NCBI RefSeq assembly: GCF_020509005.1
Contig: NC_063013.1
Coordinates: 1,426,001 to 1,490,000, forward strand
Source: Fulvia fulva
Lineage: Eukaryota; Ascomycota; Dothideomycetes; Mycosphaerellales; Mycosphaerellaceae
Length of the DNA stretch: 64,000 nucleotides
Reading direction: 5' to 3'
The notes under the pieces were generated by a model. That model was given only the letters and a program-made list of their open reading frames with translations. It was not told the origin of the DNA and did no database searches. Below, one piece after another: positions 35,015-47,159 of this stretch (position 1 is the stretch's first letter; each line of letters begins with the position of its first letter). Made by a program: the position numbers and the translations under genes.

Positions 35015-37250
35015 CTTAGCTAGGTCTCTATATCCGTAGAAGAGCTACGACGGGATCTATAAGAGCGTAGATTATTAATAATAACCGTAATAAGAGATTA
35101 CGGCGTACGACAAAAAATGCGCGACTCGGTATAAGAGACTACTATAGGCTAAGTAGTACCTAATATAGTACGACCCTAAGGATAGCGAGGCTCGCTACTA
35201 GCTATACGACTAGTAGTATAGCGCGAGTCTATATTTAATATATAGACTTAAGGACAAACGTAAGAGTAGTAGTAGACTACCGACGACGCTATATAGTAGA
35301 AACTCGAGAACTTATAGCGCCTAGTTACTAACCTACCTAGTAAGTTTAACTTATACGACCTTCTAAACGACGACGAGATCTAAGAAGAGAACGGCGTTAC
35401 TATAGCGGTAGTCGACTACGACGACGACGGCGCGACCGAGGAAGGTAAGGGCGAGGATATATAATAAGTCGCGAAAACCCTCCGAATTCCCGCGAACGAC
35501 CTCCTTTAACTCGATATCGACTAGCTCGTCAAGCTCCTAGTAGAGCCCGAGACCGCTACGGCTATCTACTTTATCCTACGACGCGCCGAGTAAGAGTATA
35601 GGAACGTAATATAGATAGCGACTACTCTCTACGAGTAGTTAGGCAAAGTAGGGTAAGAGCTTAGGAGATAGAAGAGCTACGACTAATAGATACGTAATAA
35701 ATACGACACCCTAGTTAAGGAACTCGATAACCTAAAGGCCCGACCTAAGGTATTATCGAATATAGTAATGTCCGTAGAGATTAGTATACTTACCGCGAAG
35801 AACGACACCCTAAAGAAGTAAGCTAAGGAGGCACTTTAGTAGTTATCTAATAATAACTCGAAGATTAAGACCCTCGAATTCGATCTCGATACGTATAAGA
35901 TAGAAGCTTAAACCTACTAGAACGACATTAAGCATCTTAATAAGTCGTAGTAGACTTAGGTAGATAATCTTAAGAAGTAACTCGAAGACCGCCGAGGCCG
36001 CTCTCGAGTACGATCCTTACTATCTCGCGCTATATTATAGCGTCGTGCCCTATAGAACGGCCGAACCCTATCTAAGGACAACAATAAGGATAATAATAGA
36101 GCTAGTAATAAGGACGAGGAGGACAAGGTAGCTCGCCGTACTACTAGAAAGAAGGCTAAGAAGTCTATACGTAAGGATAATAGTAACGACTCCGATCTAT
36201 TATCTAGGGAGTTAGAGAAGGACTCGGAGTCGGACAGCGGTACTCGTACTTACCGCCGCTCTTCTAAGAAGAAGAAGCTAGTCTACGACTTCGAGTCTCT
36301 AGTTAAGTACGATCTAGACCTTAGCCAGCCCTTTAAGACTTAGCGTAGTGTAGATAAGCTAGAGAAGTTCGTCAGTACTATCGATAGTAAGCTATCTAGA
36401 CCCTCCCTCGAGAAGTTCGTCTCCGAGTTAGAGACTATTATCGACTATATAGTCTTTCGCGATAAGAAGGTAGTGCTTAAGTTCGTATACGACTTACTAG
36501 CCTTACTAGGTAATGCTTAGGAACTAGTTAGACTAAAGATTCCTACTATCTCGGGTAGCCTAACGAGTAGTAAGAAGACGTATAAGGGCATTAACGACCT
36601 TATTTAGGAACTCGCTAAGCGATACGGAGACCGTAACCTAATTAGTAGGGCTCGTAATCGCCTAACTAACCTTAAGATAGATAATAAGGACAGCTTCTAG
36701 ACCTTCTTCCCTAAGTAGCGCTAGAATACTAACATCCTAGGCCTTAAGGGTAAAGATACGATAGATAACCTATAACGTAAGCTAACTGTCCGCTATCTTA
36801 ATAAGTATCTTAACTTCCGTCCCGAATCGTTATAAGAGATAATCGACAATCTCTATTAGGTAGATAAGGACTTTAGGATCCTCGACGCTCTCTACCTACG
36901 CTCCGAGAAGCTAAAGAACGATAAGAAGGGCGGTAATAAGAATAATAAGGACGACAAGCTAGTAAGTTTAGGCTCTAATAAGCCGACCCGTAAGGCTTAG
37001 TCTACCCGACCTAAACTATTTAAGAGTAGCCTTAGTAAGACTATAGACAAAGCTAAGAACACTCGCTATATACGTAAGAGCCTCTATAAGAAGTGTCGTA
37101 AGCCCGGTTACCGCCTATAGTAGCGTACTTACGAGCTATTCGAGTACGAGATACTAGTACGTCTAGGTACTAACGCTAGCGGTACTACCGTTATACTACC
37201 GGCGGAAAATGCCTAGTCTACTACTTAAGCGTAATAACTAGTAGACATAA
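35015..37250 (+). pseudogene. Element D gag relic
   Basis: Plus-strand frame pieces with RIP stops. An acidic, Asp/Glu-rich and then Arg/Lys-rich region is readable around 35,400-36,300, a capsid-like region around 36,300-36,900, and a degraded zinc knuckle near 37,080-37,125 (KKCRKPGYRL), in which a His seems to have become Tyr. Confidence 0.55.
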
Positions 37251-39794
37251 AAAGGAGAATATAAGATATAACGAAGAGGTACTACTAGTAAAGCTACCCG
37301 AAGGGCTTAAGCTATTATTATATATTCTTAGAATAGTAGAAATAGAACACAACCCTATTATCGGCTTATACCTCGTAATACTAGGGATAGCTAATAGGCA
37401 AAATGTATTTACTTTCCTTAATAACGGTACTAATTCTAAGTATATCGACTTCTCCTATACGTAAAAACATAATCTGCCCTTGATTAAGCTTAATAACCTA
37501 CTAGCCCTTAGGTTAGTAAACGGCTCGATAGCCGCGGAAATAATAGAATACTATATAAGTCTAGAACTTATACTCGGCAATAGTTATAAGGAGACTAGAA
37601 CCTTCTAGGTTATATATCTAGAGTATAATATCGTGCTAGGCAGGCCCTAGTATAATAAACACTAGCTAGGTATCTACTTTACGTTAGGTACTATAACCCT
37701 CGACTCGGAGTACTATAAGGAGTATTACCTATAGGATAGCGAGCTAGTCTAGGTATAGAGTGTCAACGATAAGTAGGAACCGGTAATTACTAAGTAGACC
37801 TTCGAACCTGCCCTAAAGACCCGACTAGCGTATTAAGCCACTGTCGAAGAAGATAACGATAGAGATTTTGTCTAGACTATAACCTCTAATATAATTATAA
37901 AGGAACGCTCGCGAACCGCCAAACTATTATTCGAAAAGAAACTAGCTACGCCGACACTACCGGATGTCGACATCTAGGAAGTTAGCGCGGAGGCAATTAA
38001 GAAGATAGTAAGGCGGAAAGGAGTAGAGGCATATATAATGTTTATCTTTAATAGGAACGAGCTATAGTAACCTAGCGATATACGTACTATAGACCTACTT
38101 ACTACCTACGCTATAAGCGCCCGTAATATACGTAATATAGCGACATACTCGCCTAATACCGGCTATAGGATACTTTCTAATGACAAGACTATCGAGCGAC
38201 TTAATATACGTATAGCGGCGTTCGTACTAGTAGCGTAACGCGTTAGTCCGACTCTCTCTACCTATAAGATATATATATAAGCTGATGTAGACAAATTTAT
38301 ACGTAAGAAGGAGGAGACTATCGATCTAAAGGACTACCTTCTCCCTATATATCACGAATTCGTATATTGCTTCTCTAAATAAGATGCGAAGGAGCTTCTA
38401 CTACATAGGCCTAGTATTGACTACGAGATCAAGCTAAAGCTAGGAACTATACCGCCTTTTAGTACGCCCTACCGGATATTAAACTAGGAGGACGAAGTTA
38501 TCGCGTACTAGGTCTAAGAGTAGTTAGCCTAGAAGGGTATTCGTAGATACAAAGGTAGAGTAGATACTTCATTACCCGTCCTTATTATCAAGAAACTAGG
38601 AGGTAGATTAAGAGTCTATATTGACTATAGACAAGTTAACGAACGTACGATTAAGTCTAGGTATCCTATACCCTTGATATAAGACATACTTAATCGTATT
38701 ACTAGTAAGAAGTACTTTACTAAGCTAGATATTATTGCCGCTTTCAATCGTATTAGAATAGTAGAGGGCTACGAATGGCTAACCGTATTCACAATACGAT
38801 ATAGACAGTTTGAATGCCTAGTAATGCTATTCGGGTTATATAATGCCCCTAGTACTTTCTAGTCTTATATTAACGATATACTACGAGATTTCCTTAACGA
38901 CTTTGCGTCGGTATACCTAGATAATATACTTATCTTCAGCGACACTCTTAAGGAGTATATAGAGTATGTTAAGAAGGTACTTCGTAAATGTAGTAAAGCC
39001 GGCCTATAACTCGACATTACTAAATATAAGTTTCATACCTAATCTACTAAATACCTAGGCCTTATTATCGGCAAGGACGGAGTCTTAATAGACCTAGCTA
39101 AGGTATAAGCTATAAGGGAATAGGGAACACTAGTAAACGTAAAAGATGTCCTTACGTTTAATAGGTTCTCCGGGTTCTATCGGCGCTTTATTAAGGACTA
39201 TAGCAAAATAGTATTACCTATAGTAAAGCTAACTAAGAAGGACTGCCCTTAGTAATAGACAGAGGAATGTTAGAAGGCATTCGACGGACTAAAGTAAGCT
39301 TTTACCGATACTAAAGGCACTATATTAGCGATGTTTGTCCTAGGATATAGAACAGTACTTAAAACGGATACGAGTGACTTTATTACGGCTACGGTCCTAT
39401 CGCAATACAATAAGGACAACATCCTAAGGCCAATTGTATACCTATCTAAGAAGATAAGCCCGTAGGAGTACAATTACGATATTTATAACAAGGAACTACT
39501 TGCTATCGTCAAAGCATTTAAAGAGTAGAAGCCCGAACTTATAGCTAGCGATATCGACGAACTAGACTTTAAGAACTTTACTAATCTAAGCGGCTACCTA
39601 GTACTAGTATATAGTAACTACAAGAACCTCGAATACTTTATAACCTCTAAGTAACTAAATAGACGACAAGTAAGATAGGCCGAGTTCCTCTTATAATTCT
39701 TCTTTAAGATTATGTATCGTCTAGGTGTTTAAGGAGCTAAACTAGACAGCCTTACTAGACGTTTATAGGACGCGATGCTATATAACAAAGTAGA
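37251..39794 (+). pseudogene. Element D pol relic, left part (protease, RT, RNase H start)
   Basis: RIP-broken pol. The clearest part is RT: KPPFSTPYR-like entry near 38,455, [20 protein letters not shown] near 38,615-38,680, VMLFGLYNAPSTF near 38,823, and the catalytic segment VYLDNILIFSD near 38,910-38,945. RNase H begins with ILRPIVYLSKKISP near 39,421 and [17 protein letters not shown] near 39,475. The frame is cut at YNKV by LINE-B'. Confidence 0.75.
39781..39794 (+). repeat. LINE-B' target-site duplication, left copy
   Basis: TATAACAAAGTAGA recurs at 44698-44711. The match can be extended by three bases to the left (CTA), but there it blends into the element's tail. Confidence 0.9.
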
Positions 39795-39814
39795 AAATAG
39801 CGACGACGACGGCA

Positions 39815-41100
39815 GTAGACGACCGAGAGCAAGGGGGAGACGAGTGGAGGACGCTCTATAAGAAGGCGGAAGAGATAGTAGCGGTAGAAGAAGGGAGGTT
39901 TCCGGAGAGAGCACTAAAAGGAGTAATAAGCGAACTGCTCGGGGGACTAAAGGCGCTCAAACGACAAACAAGCACTACGATCAACATAGCAATCGAGGCA
40001 GCAACACGAAACGCAAGAAACAACCCTTAAAGAGACCCGAGACAGACCTAGGGCCTAATGACCTAGGCAACAATCGCGAGCCAACCTACCCCCCCTTAAA
40101 GCATAGTACTACGAGTCTATATTACGGACTAGAAAGAGAAGGAAGAGATAGGAAAGATGACCGGGAGGGAGATAGTCGAGAAGATCGGAGTAAAGGGAAT
40201 AGTAGGGGCAAGGGTAGACAACAAAGGGGTCAAGCTATTTATAGTACACGTATAGGACAAGAAGGCCCTCGAAATAAATAAGGAGTAGACACTAAAGATC
40301 GGGAGCACAGCGAAAGTCTCCTATTAACAGTAGATAGTAATTGCGTATAGGGTCCTACGAACCTTTAACATACAAAGGGATACACCAAACCTCTAGAGGT
40401 AAAACTAGGTAATAGCACTAGGACTACAGATCACAAAGACAGCGTAGGTCAAGAAGAAGATAGAGGAGGGTAAGAGGGCCTCCTCGCTAATCTTATAGGT
40501 TGTAACACTAGAGCAAGCGAACAAGGTCTTAGACTAAGGGTTGTACTAGGACTTTAAGAGGCTAGATATAGAAATCTATTAGAGCAACTATAGAATCCTT
40601 TAATGTTTCAACTGTCAACAGTACGGACATATTGCCCTAAAGTGTAGCAAAGCCATACTAGTCTACTTATACTATGCTAGTGATCACGCGACCTAAGAGT
40701 GCTAAAAACGGAAGGAGGACACAAGATACGTAGTATATAGGAGAAAACACCCGGCATAGTCAAACCAATGCCTAGTTAGACTATTAGCCTAGTGGAGAGC
40801 GCGGGAAGCAAGGGTAACAATACTAACTAGGTTCCTAGTAGGTGAACAGAAACAACTAGAGAGAACTACCTACCCGAATAAGAGACCCCGGCCACAAGAG
40901 GAGCTATAAATAGTACTAGTAATAGGGAGACCAACGTTCTTATATAAGGCAGCGCAGAGCAATAGACAAATGAGAATCAACCAAATAATAGGGAGCCAAC
41001 CCTAAAGGGAAGAACAGGAGGAGGGACGGGAAAACTGATAGCAAGACTAATAGTAAGACTAAACGGACCTAGACATAAACATGTCCTAATGCCTTATACT
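39815..41100 (+). pseudogene. LINE-B' ORF1 relic
   Basis: Colinear with LINE-B ORF1. Degraded knuckle sequence is readable near 40,605-40,640 (CFNCQQYGHIALKC) and a RRKHPA-SNQC-like segment near 40,740. Many TAG/TAA codons. Confidence 0.7.
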
Positions 41101-44100
41101 AACAGACTATCAATCATTTAGTATAATGTGAACAGAAGCAAAGACAAGGTCCAAAGGAGCTTTCTATAAGCCTTAGACCCGGAGGAACACTACATTATAG
41201 CAATATAGGAACTATAGATCAACCTACACTCTAGGATTCTATTAACTATACGAGACCCGAGATACTACGTAGTAATAAACAGAACCGAGGGAGCCCCACG
41301 AACTTGTATCTATATTAGTAAGAAGGTACTAGTAGAGGACTAGTAGGCCTGGCCGAGAACCGATAGGGATATTACTATAGTGCAGCTCAAAACAACTTAA
41401 GGCTAAGTCCTGATCTATAGCGTATACAATCTACCTCTAGAGTCCAGAAGCAGCACATAACTACACACGCTAGGAAGGCTCCCGGAAGCAATAGACCAAC
41501 AAAACCACAACATCGTAATAGGAGATTTCAACCTCTACTACCTAAAGTAGGGATCGGACTTCACCCTAGTACACTACTTCTTAGTAGGGAGGCTTATTAG
41601 ACAGATAGAAACAGCCTAAATAGACTTGATTACGCTAAAGGGAACAGAAACTTGGGCTAGAAACAACAGTTCTAGCACGCTAGACCTATGCTTTATATCC
41701 TACGCCTTAACACGACGGGTAGAAAGCTACATAGTCAATAACTAACTAGAGCCCTTATTAGACCACTATCCAATCCAAACCGACATCCAACTTATAGTTA
41801 AGGAGGAGAGGGAACCTAAGAGGAGGCTCTGCTAGAAGTAGGCCGAGTAGACACTAGTATAGTAGCGGCTAGAAGGCGAACTAGAACAGGTAAACATTGA
41901 TAATATATATATAACGGAGGGGATTGACTAAGCAGTAGAGCAGCTAATAGAAGCTATATAAAGGGCAGCCCAGGCCTATATACCTAAGAAGAGATAGTCG
42001 CTATACTAGAAGCTATACTAGACACTAGAGTGCACAGCTAAAGTCAAGGAGGTAAGGAGAGCAAGAAGGAGATAGGAGTAACGACGCACCTAAGCAAACT
42101 AGGAAGCCTATAACAACGCGTACAAAGTAAAGAAGGCGCAGATCAGAAGAGACAAGACGTAGGAGTAGAGGTCAACTATAGGGATGATTATAGAACACCC
42201 GGAACAAATCTAGAGACTAGCAGAATGGGCTAGGAAACTAGACGAGGAACGAAACTCCCCGCCCTAGTTTCCCTTAATATAGGACTAAGACGGGGAAACG
42301 TAAACCACTCCGATAGGGAAAGCGAAAGCATTCGTAGACCACTTCTTCGGGACTTAGGTAGAGGCAGACCTAAGCAACATCCTAGGAACACACATTCCTC
42401 CGCTAAGAGAGGCTAACTAGTAAGTGTCTACTATAGAGATCGGAAACATTATTAAGAAACTAAAGGGTAACAAAGCCCTAGGCCTAGATAAGATCCCTAA
42501 CTATTACCTAAAAGCTAGTAGTAGCCTTATCACTCCAGTGCTTACGCCAATCTTTACCTAGTACATAAAGTAGGGGTATTGCCTAAAGGCCTTTAGGCAA
42601 TCACTAACTTGCGTCCTAAGGAAACCCCAAAAGGAAGACTATACCAAGTTGAAGTCATATAGACTAATTACGTTGCTAAACACACTAGGGAAGCTCCTAG
42701 AGAAGGTCGTGGCTATAAGGCTCACCGGAATAGTAGAAGAACACAACCTCCTCCCGGCAACGTAAATAGGGGGGAGACAAAAGAGATCTACCCTTATAGC
42801 AGTCGAACTGATTATAGAGCAAATCAGATACATCTAGTACTATAGCAACAACAAGGTAGCCTCACTGCTTTCACTAGACATATCAGGGGCTTTCGACAAT
42901 ATGTCCTACGTAAGGCTCCTATATATCCTTAGAATAAAAAGCATCCTAGCCTAGATAGTACACTTTGTGTAGTCATTCCTTAAGGACAGAACAACCTAGA
43001 TCCTCCTAGGGTCCTTCAAAGCCCCGTAGACCCTAATTACGAACACGGGCATCCTATAGGGCTCTATACTCTCCCCAATTCTGTTCCTCCTCTTTATAGC
43101 CGACCTGACCCTACTCCTAGAAACAGTAAACACCTTAGTATCGGGGTTCGTAGATAACACAAATATCCTAGCGTAGTCGGGGTCTATAGAGGAAAACTAC
43201 GCACTCCTAGAGGAGAGACATAGACAATACGAAAAGTGGGCAAGAGAGTATAGGGCAAAATTCGTACCGGACAAGTACCAACTTATCTATTTTAGTAACG
43301 TAAAGACAAAACATAACTTAGTAGCACTAGTAAAAATCCAGGGGTTCGAGACCTATCCTATAAGGGAACTTAGAGTCCTTAGGATATAGCTAGACCCGAA
43401 ACTTAGCTAGGGACCACAAGTGAAGAAGGCGTAAGCGAGAGCGGACACTAATAGACAATCAATCGAGAGACTTACTACGTCAACCTAGGGGGCGACCTTT
43501 ATAAAGGCCTAGACTATATACAAGGCCATTGTCAAGCCCGCAATGCTATATAGAGCAGCAATTTGGGTAGCGGAAAAACACATCCCGAAGAGAATTGAGG
43601 ACGCCCTTAATAGAGCGTAGGTAGCCTGCCTAAAGAGAGTACTAGGGGCATACAAGTCAACCCCTTACAGGACAATAGAAATGGAATTAGGTACAGCCCC
43701 TATTAGGGAGTACCTCTAGGGCATGAGGTGTCAATACGTAGAGAAGACATCAGTATACCTAGCCTAGGGAACTATCTAAGCAGCTACTTAAAGGATAAGA
43801 ACCTAGTAGGAGAGGAGGAGAAGACCTAACCGGCCACACATAATCCTATAGAAGGAAGTAGACCTAAAAACATTATAGGAAATCCTAGCAGCCCTTGAAC
43901 AGAGAGAAGCTCTGAGGGAGCAAGCTAACACAGGGGACAAAGGGAAAAAGAAGCAAAGCCAAGCAGAAAGGATCGCAGGTCACCTATAGGAAACGCGTTA
44001 GAACCAAAAACCGGTGAGGCTAGGAGCCCTACTAGCGGCTAGGACCTTCGGGAGGTATAACTACCTTATCTATAAAGACCTAAAGAGGGCGGAAGTAAGC

Positions 44101-44490
44101 ATAGCTATCCAGATTCGCTCTAAGCACATTGGGCTAAGAGCATACTTGCACTAAAGAAGAGTCCTAGGATACGATTCCAAACGTTACCCCTGTGGCTACC
44201 TATCCCAAAACCCGGAGCACATAGTGCTGAACTGTACTAAGTGGGTAAAAGGGAGAAGCTAGTGGAGGGCGAAGGCAAGAGATAGGCAATACTAGGCCAT
44301 CATCTAGGACAGACAAGATATAAGGAGAGTGATAAGATAGATCCTTAACGAGGACTACCTAGAGCAATTCTCCCTAGTAGTAGAAACGGAAAGGTGGATA
44401 GAGAGGAGGGAGAGAGAGAGAAGAGCCGGGGAAACAGAAGGGAGAAAGGGAATCGAGAGGAGGACATCACTAGGGTTACGGGCAAGGTAG
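41090..44490 (+). pseudogene. LINE-B' ORF2 relic (endonuclease/RT)
   Basis: Colinear with LINE-B ORF2: SII-YNVNRSKDKVQRSFL near 41,107, VIGDFNLYYLK near 41,516, SLDISGAFDNMSYVRL near 42,870, SPILFLLFIADL near 43,075, FVDNTNILA near 43,148 (second Asp of the catalytic box lost) and CGYLSQNPEHIVLNC near 44,193. Stops are RIP-type. It ends GLRAR and TAG at 44488-44490, matching GLQTR in LINE-B. Confidence 0.8.
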
Positions 44491-44697
44491 TTATAGGGTA
44501 ACAACTATAACACTAGCGTACCCTAAAGGAAGGAGAACGAAAGGACAAGACAGGAAAGAACGAGGAGGGTAAAGACGAGGAGGTTTTCATCCGTTAATCG
44601 GGTTTCCTACCTACACAAATAGACCTAAATAGCGAGAGACCTATATAGGCCATAGGGCACTAAAACAGGCGAATAAATAATCTATCTATATAACAAA

Positions 44698-44711
44698 GTA
44701 GATCCGCGGTA
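44698..44711 (+). repeat. LINE-B' target-site duplication, right copy
   Basis: Same 14 bp as 39781-39794; the element D pol frame resumes here as YNKVDPRYV. Confidence 0.9.
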
Positions 44712-46877
44712 CGTATAGTAGGATCGTATACTACTTAAACTAGAACACTTCTTATCTATTAGCGCTAGCCAAATCCTACGGCTAAGCGTATCCGAAGTCG
44801 AAGGAGTAGTAATAGACGAAGCGCTATTAGCCGACATTAGTAAGCTATACGAATAGGACGATATAATCGAAGCTACGACCTAGTTAGTAGTAGGCGAACC
44901 TATTAAACTACTACGAAAGAACAAGATTAACGATAAGTACGCGATACTAGTCGATAGGATAATCTATATTAAGAACAGATATAGCGGTTATAGTCTCTTT
45001 ATCCTACCTACCGAAGATAAGGGAAACACTATACGTATACGTATCGTTAAGGCCTTCTACGATACACCTACTATAGGACACCCCGGCAAGATAACTACGA
45101 GCCGGTTAGTATTACGTTACTATATATAGCTACGAATGACACGGTTTATTAGATCTTTCGTACGAGTATACCGTATATACCGTAATAGCCGTAGTATTAA
45201 CAAACCTTAATATAGACTACTTGCTCTACTACTAGTCCTATTCGACACGTAGGACGACGTTACCTTAGACTTCGTTATCGAACTACCAAGGGCTAAGTAT
45301 ATAGTAGATAGTTAGTACTATAAGAAAGTACTTATAGTTATAGACCGTTTAGGTAAGGAGCGGTATTATATTCTAGTATTAGAAATAATAGCGGAGTATA
45401 TCGTATATATCTACGTAAAGTATATCTTCTCCCGACATAGTCTACTAAAGACAATTATATCGGATCGTAGTCCTTAATAGGTATTAGCCTTCTAGGGACG
45501 CCTCTACAAGTTACTACAAATTAAGCGTAAGATCTTAACCGGCTATTACCCTAAGACTAATAGTTAGAGCGAGAATACTAATAAGATAATAGAATAGTAC
45601 CTACGTACGTTTACTAGTTACGCCTAGGATAACTAGCTAGATTAGCTCGTACTTATAGAGTTTACTATAAACGACTACGTCTCCGAAACTACTAGCGTAA
45701 GTCCTTTTATAGCGAATATTAGTAAGAACCTACGTTATATAGATACTAAACTTAATCTCCCTATATAACTACTTCCGTATAAATAGCGATTAGACGTAGA
45801 GTCTACAAATATATTTGTATAACGTATAATAGACCTTAGGTATAAGCTACGAGACTTTATAGTAATAGTATAAGTATTATAAGCTAAATATACTAATAAG
45901 TATAGAACGATTATACTACGGTACGAAGTCGGAGACCTAGTATACCTTAATATACGTAACTAGCGTACTAAGCGCCTATTAAAGAAGCTTAACTACCGCT
46001 ATACTAGACTATACGTAGTCACTAAGATTATCACGGCCCTAGGCCTAGCGAATGTCTAGCTAGTACGTAGGTCACGTGACCGCGCGTACTAGCGTAGTAC
46101 CTCGGCTTATATATAGCCTCGGCGTACCTCGCGCTCCTCTTTCCTACGTACCTAGCTACTTTGTATTAATACGACTATAAACCGTTATAAAGGTACTACT
46201 ATACGATACGTACTATCTAGACCTCCCTTAATCCCTAAGTAACCTCTATAACGGCTTTTACGCTAACTTACTAATGCCTATATACGTACTAATACTAGGA
46301 TAAGTATAGCTACCTCCGGCCCCGATCGAGGTAGAAGATAATAACGGAGACATAAATGCGTATTAGCTTCTAGATATAGTACTTAACGTAAAGAGCACAT
46401 TGCCGCTAGGCCTAGCGCTACGCGGTAGGAGGAAGGAACGAAGGTATAAATACCTTATACAATAGGTAGGTCATAGTAAGCCTATCTAGGAGCCCGCTAA
46501 GGAGTTAAGAGATACTACTACCGCCTCTATCGCGGACTTCTACTATAACTATCCTACGAAGGATAGGCTAGCTAACTTTACGCCGCTACTAGGGTAGATT
46601 CCTAATAAGGATATACCCGAAGACGTTATAATCGGCGAAGTAATAAACGCTTTAGCCGTAAACGCTTCGTTAATCGTTACGTCTAACCCGGTAACTATAG
46701 GTAGGCTACGTAAGTTATTTACCCCGTAGGCGGCTACTTTAAGAAAGATAACCGTTAGTAGGTAAGTACCGGATATACGTTAATACGGTATAGAGGATAA
46801 TATAGAGGATAACGCCGCGTTTATAGCGACTATACTACGAGCTTAAGGGACTAAGCGCGATTTTAAAGGGGGGGTAG
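44712..46877 (+). pseudogene. Element D pol relic, right part (integrase, C-terminal end)
   Basis: Integrase pieces are readable with RIP stops: a GHPGKITTSRLVLRYY-like region near 45,080, VYRIYRNSRS where the zinc-binding Cys residues appear as Tyr, TLDFVIELPRAK near 45,265 and VIDRLGKERYYI near 45,335. The end of pol is interrupted by a solo LTR at 46029-46189 and continues KVLLYDTYYLDLP. A G-rich polypurine tract precedes the 3' LTR. Confidence 0.65.
46029..46189 (+). repeat. Solo LTR, 161-bp family, with RIP-altered target duplication
   Basis: Same 161-bp unit as at 34854 and 46878. It interrupts the pol frame of element D; flanks are AAGAT (46024-46028) and AAGGT (46190-46194), a 5-bp duplication that differs by one G-to-A change of the RIP type. 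No internal element sequence is present, so it is a solo LTR. Confidence 0.8.
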
Positions 46878-47038
46878 TATCACGGCCCTAGGCCTAGCGA
46901 ATGTCTAGCTAGTACGTAGGTTACGTAACCGCGCGTACTAGCGTAGCACCTCGGCTTATATATAGCCTCGGCGTACCTCGCGCTCCTCTTTCCTACGTAC
47001 CTAGCTACTTTATATTAACACGACTATAAACCGTTATA
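46878..47038 (+). repeat. LTR of element D, 3' copy (161-bp family)
   Basis: Preceded by a polypurine tract (AAAGGGGGGG then TAG) and followed directly by the start of element F. It starts TATCACGG and ends CCGTTATA. Confidence 0.75.
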
Positions 47039-47159
47039 ATACCCTTTATATCTATACTTCGTACCTATATTCTCGCTTTTACTCTTATATCTTATAGGCT
47101 AGGCTCTCGCCCTAATATTACGAAAGACTAATAAACCGTTAACTACTCGAGTTATCCTT

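Larger units (their letters stand above)
39795..44697 (+). mobile_element. LINE-B' (diverged relative of LINE-B), heavily RIP-mutated
   Basis: About 4.9 kb, colinear with LINE-B from the first bases of ORF1 to the tail. Beyond RIP changes there are many ordinary substitutions, so it is a separate subfamily and not a mutated copy of LINE-B. It inserted into the RNase H region of element D, whose frame resumes after the right-hand duplication. The 3' UTR shares the hairpin (44589-44603) and repeat tail. Confidence 0.85.
34854..47038 (+). mobile_element. Ty3/Gypsy element D, RIP-mutated, with LINE-B' and a solo LTR inside
   Basis: Order: 5' LTR, gag relic, pol relic split by LINE-B', the end of pol split by a solo LTR, polypurine tract (AAAGGGGGGG at 46866-46874), 3' LTR. 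Left and right outer pentamers (CCTAG and ATACC) do not match, so the termini may have been changed by RIP or rearrangement, or the two LTRs may come from different insertions. Confidence 0.7.
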
